Part shown: positions 55,001-64,000 of the stretch, in pieces | Numbering within the stretch: position 1 is the stretch's first letter | How the letters are laid out: each line of letters begins with the position of its first letter | Source of the DNA: Cercis canadensis | Taxonomy: Eukaryota; Streptophyta; Magnoliopsida; Fabales; Fabaceae | Direction: 5' to 3' | DNA length: 64,000 nt | NCBI GenBank assembly: GCA_003255065.1 | Contig: QAOA01003615.1 | Location: 61,120-125,119, forward strand | Made by a program: the position numbers and the translations under genes | The notes under the pieces: generated by a model | Told to the model about the DNA's origin: nothing | Database searches by the model: none | What the model saw: the letters and a program-made list of their open reading frames with translations, nothing else

Positions 55001-56132
55001 TTCATGTAGTGGTATGGGCCAATTTGTCAACTTGAGTTACTCATCATTGGAACTGAGATGAAACCATCCCACTCCTTCATTCTTCTTAGAGAGGCTTCTC
55101 ATGTGACCAAGTCTCATCAGTACAAATATTGTAGTTTTGGTAATGGATTCGTATAACTCCGTTTCATGCCACATATGCAGAGTACTGAAATTCACCAAAA
55201 TTGAGCACTGTGTTCCTAAATTTATACCAATTGTGATAGCTGTGGCAAAATACCTTCTTAAATGGTTGAGTGAAAATAAGCTACAGCTGGAATCCTCCTT
55301 TTAAAACATCTGGAATGGAGAAAGACATAACAGTAAGAAATACTTAAATTGCTTGAATTCCCTAATATGAACTGTGCAACTTCTTGTGGTTAAACAATAT
55401 AGTAGTTTTGCTCTTTTTTTCGCGCACTTTTACTTCATTAAAGAAATGCAGTTGTTAATCTAGTGACTTTTTCACTTCATTCAATTTCCTTCAGTTTTTT
55501 GGGATGGTTCCTGGGGCTTCTTTGTCGGAGCTGGAGGCAGCAGGCCAACATTATTGTGAAGATCATTGGGATGCTCTAAAAAATCAACATCATGAAATTG
55601 ATGATCTAGATTTGTTCAAGTATTGTTTCTCTTCCTCCTATTTGGCAGCACTGCATGATGTTCTTGGGATCTCTATGGAAGAGAAAAGGTATTGCAACTA
55701 TGTTCCCAACTAAATAGGCAGACTAAAATTTAACATTTTGTTCTGTGTATGTGATAGATAGTTAAAAATTTGAAATGACATATGTGCTACAGAAGTTCTA
55801 AAACTAGTCATCTCCTTTTGCAAGGAACCAAGTTTAGTATCATTGACATAATTATTTGCAGGGTTGGATTTGTGAACCAGAAGGGAAACAGTCATATCGA
55901 CTGGACACTTGGATCTTTCATAATTGAAACAATGGCAGAACCCCTTGAAATGGAGCCTGAAAATACGGGGCTGATTGTTGGGAATGATTCAGTCACATAC
56001 TTCTCATTTTTTGCATTTCTCTTACTAATTGTACTTGCTGCATTCTTTCTACTGCAATGGCGAAAGCCACAATTAAAGACTGTATATGACCTTGAGAAGG
56101 GACACTATATTGTTACACGTCTACCTAGGTAG
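46094..56132 (+). CDS. Membrane-anchored apyrase (GDA1/CD39 family, APY6/APY7 type), 8 exons
   Basis: Exons 46094-46712, 47973-48085, 50870-50977, 51443-51497, 52537-52695, 53552-53646, 55495-55688, 55862-56132 total 1614 nt, 537 residues. A cytosolic Ser/Pro-rich N-tail leads to a membrane segment (about 50-70), the lumenal catalytic region and a second membrane segment (about 492-513) before WRKPQLKTVYDLEKGHYIVT. Apyrase conserved regions: ACR1 VINAGSSGSR (90-99), ACR2 ATAE (167-170), ACR3 GEEQGISSWVAVNYALG (207-223) with the catalytic-base Glu, ACR4 ELGGASLQ (237-244). The family hydrolyses NTP/NDP phosphoanhydride bonds; plant members act at the Golgi or cell surface. Oddities: the usual Asp of ACR1 (DAGSSG) is Asn92 and the usual Gly of ACR2 (ATAG) is Glu170. 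Introns 2 (2.8 kb) and 6 (1.8 kb) are long. Confidence 0.93.
48086..50869 (+). other. Long intron 2 of the apyrase gene
   Basis: 2.8 kb between exons 2 and 3. It has T-runs and AT-rich DNA, but I recognise no gene or defined transposon. The interior (about 49140-50450) is less AT-rich and could be an old decayed insertion, but I cannot show this. Confidence 0.5.
53479..53500 (+). repeat. (TA)11 microsatellite in apyrase intron
   Basis: TA repeat of 22 bp, 50 bp before the exon 6 acceptor at 53551. Confidence 0.9.
53919..54537. mobile_element. Non-autonomous hAT-like TIR element in apyrase intron 6
   Basis: 619 bp with inverted ends AGAGATGTCAAAAAGGGCC (left) and, in reverse complement, AGAGATGTCAAAATGGGCC (right), differing at one position. 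Both ends are followed by GGGC/GCCC-rich arms (GCCCAGCCCTTTTGGG, GCCTAGCCCTTTTGGGCC). The terminal (A/G)GRGATGTCAAA is typical of a widespread plant hAT family. Flanks CTGTGGAC and CTGCCGGG are only partly alike, so an 8-bp duplication is not proven. Confidence 0.75.
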
Positions 56133-57518
56133 TTCCATAATCTGTGTCTAGAATTTATTCTATTTTTTCCCTCATTTTTGGAAGAAGCTGAGGTGAATCT
56201 GTTGATCAAGCAACATTGGAAACATAAATTCTTAGCTCCAAAGCAACAGAGCATTTTCTATCAAACTGCAGCCTCAGCTATGTCCAAAATAGTTTATGAA
56301 TGAAAGGAAGAATCCCAGGAATACTGTGGTGCAAGCTCATTGATCTTCTGTTTCATGAATGTAAGATTATTTGCTTTTTCACCCCTGGGAATGGAGAGGG
56401 GACAAAGGGGGAAGAGAAGCCTGAATTATGGCTGATGTATTTGTGATGCTCATAAATGAAAGTTTTTTTTTTTTTTGCCAGAAAAGTTCATGTAACGTTT
56501 GTAACTCTATTTCTGTTATTTTCTTATGTATTCCCCCAACACCCCCCTCTCTTTTCCTTTTTTTTCTTTAATTAGGCAGCTGTTTTATTAGGTGAATTAT
56601 GGTCATAGGTAAGTTTGTTACTTTTTCATTTTTTGGCCATGTTACTAATACTTGCGATATATACTGCAATTCTATACTTAAAATATTTTTTTTTCTTAAA
56701 AAAAAAAAAGAAAAAAAGAAAACACTATATAGCTATGGCAATAAACTTAATTGATATTTAAATTTCTCTCGAAGCACAAGTGGTTAAGCATGCTAAAATC
56801 TGAGTAAGAATTAATTTCACACCAAAAATATGAAGTTACCTTTTGAGAAACTTTTTTAAAAAAAAAACCTAATGGATATTTATGAACTATTATATAAAAT
56901 CAACACCTTTTTTTTTTTTGGTAAGGAAATCAACACCTCTTTTGGTCTCTTCACTTTAATAATAAGTGATCTCACAAAATAATAATGAATAAATATTTAA
57001 TTTAAAATTTAAAATACTCCACAACTTCATCTAATTACCTAATAAAATTAATTTTAAGAGATAAATTGTTAATTTAGAAACAAATTTTTCAAATTATATT
57101 TAAAAGTAACTTTTTTTTTTATTTAAAAACAGATTTAGTAAATATAAAAATATTATAATTTATTTTAAACAGATAAGAATAATTTCTGTCAACATCTATT
57201 GATAAAAAAATAACACTACATTAGTTTTTTGGTAAAAGTTAAACGCCAAAAATAAATTTGATGATAGAATGGAAACATCAAACAAGTCAAATCCTCAAAA
57301 CGAAGGTTCTAGGTTATAGTTGCTCACACACAAGAGGTGACATACACTGTAGCGAAGCCCACCGCTACTTGAACCCTCTTCCTAAAACCTGTATAGCTGA
57401 AACTAGAACTAGAAGGAGCCAGAGACTGCCGTTTGCGAATAAAGTTTGAAACTTAAACCCTAGTTCTCTCACTCTCTCTCTGTCTCTCTCTCTTTGTTCA
57501 ACCTCTTTATCTGCAACA
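56133..57518. other. Intergenic region between apyrase and CCT eta
   Basis: The apyrase 3' UTR, an AT-rich centre with A/T runs, and the CCT eta promoter and pyrimidine-rich leader (about 57464-57496). No additional gene found. Confidence 0.7.
57455..57463 (+). promoter_or_regulatory. Telo-box-like motif plus CT-rich leader of CCT eta
   Basis: AAACCCTAG is followed at once by a CT-rich tract to about 57495, 24 bp before the ATG. Telo-boxes (AAACCCTA) with pyrimidine patches are common in promoters of plant translation and growth genes, which fits a chaperonin subunit. Confidence 0.5.
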
Positions 57519-60500
57519 ATGGCAGCTATGCTGGTATGCTATTTCTCTCTCTCTCTCTCTCTCTCTCTATTATGTACTTGCGCTGCTGTTACAGAGGGTC
57601 TGAACCATTTTTCTTCTTGAAAATGTGGAATCGAACAGCAACCCCAGATCATATTGCTGAAGGAAGGGACAGACACATCGCAAGGGAAGGCGCAGTTGGT
57701 GAGCAACATAAATGCGTGCACGGCAGTGGCCGATGTGGTGCGAACGACACTTGGGCCGCGGGGGATGGACAAGATGATCCACGACGACAAGGGAAGTGTC
57801 ACCATTTCAAACGATGGCGCCACTATCATGAAGTTACTGGACATCGTTCACCCTGCTGCCAAAATCCTAGTTGATATTGCTAAGTCCCAGGACTCAGAGG
57901 TAAGTCAATTCAGCGGGAAATTGTTTTCATCAGCATTTTTATGCTTAGTTGTTGAGGGTATGAAAAAAATGTGAAATTTAGAATGTAGGTTTATGTGGTT
58001 AATTGTTTTTCTGTTGATTTGTTCATAGAATATTTTCCCCATTAGGTAGCTGGTGGAGAATTTGCTTTTGGGTATCTTGTGCTTCTCTGTCTGTGGATTC
58101 CGAGGTCACTGAGTAATCTAGTTACTCGTATCTGTGCTCATTTAATTTTTTGACGGAGTCAGGAATTGGGAGGAATGTATTTTTCTGAGTTTTCCCTTGG
58201 ATTCGTTATGTGGATATAGTATTAAGTCTACCCTACAGAGTATTAAAAATACTAAAGCAAACACTAAAGCAGAAGTTTTTCTTATCATCTGAGGCCTGAT
58301 TGTAGTTGATTTATAGCTTGGAAGTATTCTAATGTATCAAGCAATAATAGTTTGAGTAAATTAATCCAACATTTTCTAAGTTTTGGCCAACTGTTATATC
58401 CAAGATTCCATTTACTCGTATACTTTTCTACCACTCAGAATTCATAACATATAACTTGATTTTGTAACGAGCATTATGAATCTGTATTGCTATTAATCAC
58501 CTTCTTGCTTGAAACGTATTTTTGTTATTGTATGTTTAAATTGGCTATTCTTGTTCTATTGTGAAGGTTGGCGATGGAACCACAACTGTGGTATTGCTTG
58601 CAGCAGAGTTTTTAAAGGAGGCCAAGCCTTTCATTGAAGATTGCGTTCACTCTCAAAATTTAATACGGAGCTATAGGACTGCATGCACCTTGGTATGGAA
58701 TTGAATATTTACTTTTTCCTTAACCTCTGAGGCCAATTAGAGTTTTGGTCCTCATTTGTTGCTTTCTATTTATCGATCATAATTCTTCCAGGCTATTGAG
58801 AAGGTCAAAGAACTTGCTGTTAGTATAGAGGGAAAAAGTCTGGAAGAAAAGAAAAGCTTGCTTGGAAAGTGTGCTGCTACAACACTTTCTTCTAAGCTCA
58901 TTGGTGGAGAAAAAGAGTTCTTTGCATCAATGGTTGTGGATGCTGTAATTGCAATTGGTAATGAAGACAGGCTGAACATGATTGGAATAAAGAAGGTACA
59001 AGTGTCTGTTCTTTTACAAGCATGCGTCCATGTGCTGCTTTGTCTTTGTTAAAGCAATTTTCGTTTAAAAGCATGTTCTTTTAGGTATTTATGATTCGTT
59101 TAAACAGTATAAACTTAATGTTAGATGTGTTAATGCTGGATATGTTGAAACACATGCTGAAAGCTATGCACGAAAGTTGTCAATCATACTGGGATATGAT
59201 TTTTAATGAATAAAGCCTAAAAGATTGAGATGTTATGAACTATAGAAACCATTTTAAGCTTTGATCTCTGCATTGTTGAATCACCTTAAATGATATGTGT
59301 GTTGTGTGAGGAGGAGAGGAGTGAGTAGCAAGGGACTTCAGGTTTGACCCATGCATAACTTCTCTTTTACTTCCAGAAATTAACTGTTATGTTGAATGTG
59401 TTTGTCCATCTTTGTGACATGGTGAATATGTGGATGCAAACTTGGGTGTGCATATGCATGCCTGTGCTCTAAGGGACCACCGCTCCTATAGTTTCCAACA
59501 TTTGAAGCTAAAGATGATTGAAAAAGTTAATTCTTATGCATAGTACGAGGCTGTTTCTTTTCCCTGTTATATTTAGTAGACTTTATTCATAAATATTAGA
59601 TTATCCAACAACTTTGGGGTAAATAGCATTGGATGTCTACATATTGAAGTTAGTTCTTAATTTTCTCCCTTTTTACTGAATATTTCTTTTCCTAGGGAAT
59701 GACAATGGTTTTTTATGATAGATTTCTTTTTACCTCAAATTGAAAATAGATTGGTGGCTTTTAGTTTTTTTGTTTTTATGCTTAATGTTTTGCTTTTGTT
59801 TTTCCTGTTTGATAAAATTTTATGTTTAATAATGTGTTAATCAATCAGGTGGGTTTTGTGTTTCATCTGGAAACTTATTATGGAAATCAATGTGATGAAT
59901 AAGTTTTAGGTTTTCTTCTACAGGTTCAAGGTGGTACCATGCGGGACTCCTTTCTTGTAGATGGTGTTGCCTTCAAAAAGACATTTTCGTATGCTGGTTT
60001 TGAACAGCAGCCAAAGAAGTTCCTCAATCCTAAGATACTCTTACTAAATGTTGAATTGGAGCTGAAATCTGAGAAAGAAAATGCTGAAATAAGGTGTGAA
60101 TATGTAATATTTGCTTTTCTGATTTTTGTTCATTGATGGAGAGATCATCCTATTGATGCTTAATTTACAGAATCTGTTTCTCGTGTTCTGCAGATTATCA
60201 GATCCATCACAATATCAGTCAATTGTTGATGCAGAGTGGAATATCATTTATGACAAGTTGGATAAATGTGTCAAGAGTGGAGCCAAAGTTATTCTTTCAC
60301 GATTGGCTATTGGTGACCTGGCTACGCAGGTTTCATTTGCCTTCTTCCATCACACCTAATTTTCTCTTATATTCTGGATGTATTTTAGTTATTTACAAAA
60401 TGTCGAACCTTTTTAAATGTATTCTGCATACAGTATTAGCTATTTATGCCTTCCTCTCCAATGCAGTTCATGATGCATTGTATGTATTGCTTCATTATGT

Positions 60501-63500
60501 AATATAGTTATGTAAGCTGCATGACTTTTGTCTTCTAATCCTTATACTTGTTTCATATTTGCAAGATTGCTTCAACTATTTGTTTAACATAGAGACTGCA
60601 GATTGATATAAACATGTATAAACTGTTAAAGATAGTATTGGAAAATGATTGATTCTTTTTGGTTGGTGTTTAAAAGGAATGTCAAGAAATTTAGATATTT
60701 TTGAATAACTTGTCCTTGAAACAGTACTTTGCAGATAGGGACATTTTCTGTGCTGGTCGTGTAACTGAAGAAGATCTGCAAAGGGTTGCTGCTGCAACTG
60801 GCGGAACTTTACAGACGTCTGTCAATAACATTATTGATGAGGTCATTGTGTTTCTCATTATAATATTCTTTGAAAAATATGGACTCTGCTCGTGCGTAGT
60901 TGTTTTGTAATGTTATTTTATGTTACCTCTGAAATTTTGATTTAATTTCTTGAAGGTCCTTGGGACTTGTGAGATTTTTGAGGAAAAGCAAGTTGGAAAT
61001 GAGAGATTCAATATATTTAAAGGATGTCCCTCTGGCTGGACTGCCACTATAGTACTTCGTGGGGGAGCTGATCAGGTCTGGCACAGGATGTGTAAATGAT
61101 TTTCCATTTAAACTTGTTAAAAAAGCCATGTAATTGCTTTTCTATGTCTTAGGCCTAGATTTGCTTTCTGTAATCTTTTTCAGTTCATTGAGGAAGCAGA
61201 ACGAAGTCTACATGATGCAATCATGATTGTTAGAAGGGCTTTGAAGAATTCTACCGTAGTTGCTGGGGGTGGTGCTATAGACGTATGTGTTCAAAATTTG
61301 TAACTAGATCATGTTGAATGATGTTGGTAGCATTTTTGGACTTACATATGTGGTTCTTTTTGGCAGATGGAGATAAGCCGGTACTTGAGGCAGCATGCAC
61401 GTACAATAGCTGGAAAGTCTCAGCTTTTCATTAACTCATATGCAAAAGCTCTTGAGGTAGGTGTCCTTGGGCTTTGCAGTTTGCTATCCATGCTTGTGGT
61501 CTGTGTTTCCTATATATTATTATTTTAGTAATTCAACATTGTAACAATCCATTTACTGTAACTGAAGGTGCTACTTGATTTTTTCCTGTTTGTGTGTCTT
61601 CCATATGGAAGAAGTAAAAAAAAAAAGGCAAGATTATCTAGTCTATCAGTAATATTAACTTATTAGTAAAATTGGAAGTAGCGATTTCCAATTTTACTTG
61701 AGATTTCAGTTTAAAGGGCTTCCTCTAGGTTGGGTTTCCAAGGATACTGTTGTCTCTTGGGCTAAAGATGATTCAGTTTGGTAGATAGTATCTTTCTGTT
61801 TACATTATGCATTGCATCACTTTCTTCTAATTGGTGCAGTACCATGATTGAACTTCATATTTGTGATCTGTTTTAGGCCTATGGGTCTTGTTTTTTAACC
61901 TTGACTAGGTTCTCTCTCTCTCTCTCTCTCCTCTGCAGCTAACTGCAGCAGAGAGAGGAGAGGAAATCTTTTATGCTATTTTTCATCAAATTTCTTTTTA
62001 AAATTTTATATAACAGAAGAACAATTATGTGAGAAGTTGTGGTTTTATTGCAGGTTATACCTCGGCAATTATGTGACAATGCTGGATTTGATGCAACTGA
62101 TGTGCTGAACAAACTAAGGCAGAAACATGCACTCCCTTCTGGTTGGTTGGCCTTTCCCTGTATATGCATGTATATCTAAATATTTATATTATTCAAATTG
62201 CATACCTAACTATATGTATTGTACAAAATGTGCATACTGCATAGTACCCAAAGTTTCTTACATGCAGACCCACCCAAAAGCAACCATCAATTTTTATTAG
62301 AGGAATGCAAGTAGGATGCAAGGGTTTAGTATTTAGTCTATGTCAGAGTTCTTTTTAAATCTCCTTAGCACTCTGTATATGAAGAAATAGTGCAATAGGT
62401 AGATTACTCTGTCTTGAATTCTTGTATGCCTGAGTGCTTGGGCATACCTGTATTTGTACTCATAAAGGCATTTGCATGGTTATTCATAGGGAGAGTTACT
62501 GAGCTGTAGGCTTGGTAACAAGTTGGACTATTAGACCAGTACCAAAAAAACAAAAAAATTGGACTATGAGACTAATTTTTAATAGTGGTTAATTAAGTCA
62601 ACTTGTGGTCAGCATGTTCTCATTTTACTTACTGTTTAATATGTTCTAGAGTATGTTTAATTAGATCTACATGTGGTCAATGTGTTAATGGATTTTATTG
62701 TTCTCTGACTCCAAAAAAGTGCTGGGCCTTTCAGCGTAGTCTTCTACCCTTTTCCATATCTGTTTTGTCAAATTTTTAGTGAAAGCCAAATTGTATGACT
62801 GTTCCTTTCCCAAACCCTGTTGTCAATAAGGTTACTGCTTTTTTTTTTTTCCATGGATTTGTCTAGAGTTCTTGTGATAGATCAGAAGTTGAAAGTCTGT
62901 TTATTTGCACTTTACAGGAGAGGGGGCACCATATGGGGTGGACATAGCCACTGGTGGAATTGCTGACTCGTTTGCCAACTTTGTCTGGGAGCCTTCAGTT
63001 GTAAAGGTATCTGTCTGCTTTTATCCATGTGAATATAGAATCTGGTTGTCTTCTTTTCTGACTTTCAGGGGATGGTGTTTAACCCAAATTAACAAATTTG
63101 CAGATCAATGCTATAAATGCTGCTACAGAGGCAGCTTGCCTTATTCTAAGTGTGGATGAAACTGTTAAAAACCCAAAGGTAATGCTAGGCCTCATGGTGC
63201 TTTCTTCATGCTATATTGTAATACTTTTGCAATTTCTCAGACTTAAGTTTATAAAAGTCAGAATGTGCTCTTATAAAGCTAAGGATGGCCTCACTGTTGT
63301 ATGCTCTATGTATTTGTGGCACATTTGAAGACTAACTTTTTAGAAAACATTATTTCCATGCAGAAACACTTTGTTGCTTAAGAATTAGATAGTGTCTAGA
63401 ATGTGTAATTGTCCAAATCTTGTTTGTTCAACAAGGAACTGGATATCTGCTGTGATGTAGGGATTGAGAATAATTGATGGCTATTTTCTGGACAACGGGT

Positions 63501-63817
63501 TATGTTACCCCTATTCTGTTCTACTTAATGTCATGTGAATTTTTGAAACTCAACATGTTTGCAGAATTATATTGTTAATGTGTATTAAGTATGACATTAT
63601 CTGTCTTTTATACATAATTAGGGTATATCTGTATTTAAGATACTGTAAAATGTCTGTTTTGAAAAAAAAAAGTGATTTTCAGCTGGTTTTGATTGTTTTA
63701 TCTGTTTTCTATATGTAGTCGGAGAGCGCACAAGGTGAGGCTGCTGCGAGTGCCATGGGTGGAAGAGGTCGTGGAGGTGCTTTCCGTGGTCGTGGACGAG
63801 GAATGCGGAGGCGTTAA
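57519..63817 (+). CDS. CCT7: T-complex chaperonin subunit eta (CCT7), 14 coding exons
   Basis: Exons 57519-57533, 57639-57899, 58567-58692, 58792-58995, 59924-60093, 60194-60329, 60725-60841, 60956-61075, 61184-61282, 61367-61456, 62054-62141, 62918-63006, 63104-63178, 63719-63817 total 1689 nt, 562 residues, the normal eta length. The first coding exon holds only five codons (MAAML), continuing into [20 protein letters not shown]. Group II chaperonin motifs: [13 protein letters not shown] and [12 protein letters not shown] in exon 2, [11 protein letters not shown] (94-104) binding ATP, and [17 protein letters not shown] across exons 9-10. The Arg/Gly-rich tail ([15 protein letters not shown]) marks eta. 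CCT is the cytosolic ATP-driven ring that folds actin, tubulin and other proteins. No defect seen; the 3' UTR runs to the window edge. Confidence 0.97.
57544..57568 (+). repeat. (TC)n tract in CCT eta intron 1
   Basis: About 25 bp of TC repeat immediately after the 5-codon first coding exon, inside a 105-bp intron. Confidence 0.9.
61911..61957 (+). repeat. (TC)n tract with adjoining inverted repeat in CCT eta intron 10
   Basis: A TC run (61911-61930) continues into CTCTGCAGCTAACTGCAG and then CAGAGAGAGGAGAGG, so the pyrimidine arm can pair with the purine arm across a short loop. Confidence 0.6.
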
Positions 63818-64000
63818 GCGTTTCAAGGCTGTATCTGCAATCTGACTGGTCAGCATGTCTTCCAATTAGTGCATTGCCGGCGGACATCAATTATTGGCTT
63901 CTATCTGGGATGTTGCTGCTGCATATATATGTTTCTGCAAGTTGCTGTTTGTGGAAGAAGCATGCTGTATTTTGCATCTACTTGAGGATGTGGAATTGTA
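63818..64000 (+). other. 3' UTR of CCT eta at the window edge
   Basis: Non-coding sequence following the TAA at 63815-63817; no polyadenylation site can be fixed before the window ends. Confidence 0.6.

Noticed and set aside
57494-57874. 126-codon frame overlapping CCT eta exons 1-2
   Set aside because: It reads through the first intron in the wrong frame; the spliced CCT eta frame is far better supported.

Overview
The window is nuclear DNA of a flowering plant, almost certainly a eudicot. The evidence is AT-rich DNA with GT-AG introns, plant-type genes (a serine carboxypeptidase-like protein, the two-domain cofactor enzyme CNX1, a MATH-BTB protein, thaumatin-like proteins, an apyrase of the APY6/APY7 type, cytosolic chaperonin CCT eta) and many small plant transposons. 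I cannot name the species. Single N bases at 7811, 18306 and 38885 each sit between two near-identical adjacent copies, which points to assembly joins in a heterozygous genome.

Layout. 317-7050 (+) is an eight-exon serine carboxypeptidase gene whose intron 6 carries a decayed Copia-type LTR retrotransposon (3852-6348, target duplication CAATA). 7051-10489 is intergenic, with one of the suspicious duplications and a short relic resembling the carboxypeptidase promoter. 10490-20910 (-) is a complete 13-exon CNX1 gene; one intron holds a probable SINE, another holds the second N-linked duplication. 20911-23757 is intergenic and contains a non-autonomous DNA transposon with a perfect 9-bp target duplication. 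23758-30411 (+) is a four-exon MATH-BTB (BPM) gene. 32789-33244 (+) is a two-exon gene for a 90-residue protein with a TFIIB-like zinc ribbon, the least familiar protein here. 33925-37307 (+) encodes a probably plastid-targeted FHA-domain protein. 39693-40439 and 42987-43730 (+) are tandem intronless thaumatin-like genes; a probable solo LTR lies in the promoter of the second. 46094-56132 (+) is an eight-exon membrane-anchored apyrase. 57519-63817 (+) is a 14-exon CCT eta gene.

The genes do not form a pathway. Housekeeping roles (CNX1, CCT eta, MATH-BTB adaptor) are interleaved with secretory or endomembrane proteins (carboxypeptidase, apyrase, thaumatin-like proteins). Reading frames, splice sites and exon phases were worked out by hand; each multi-exon model below sums to an intact frame. 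I found no tRNA, rRNA, CRISPR or operon-like structure. I did not find a convincing new biological system. The most interesting items are the small zinc-ribbon gene, the tandem thaumatin-like pair with an altered acidic cleft and an LTR in one promoter, the apyrase with a changed phosphate-binding motif, and the set of non-autonomous transposons with readable termini.
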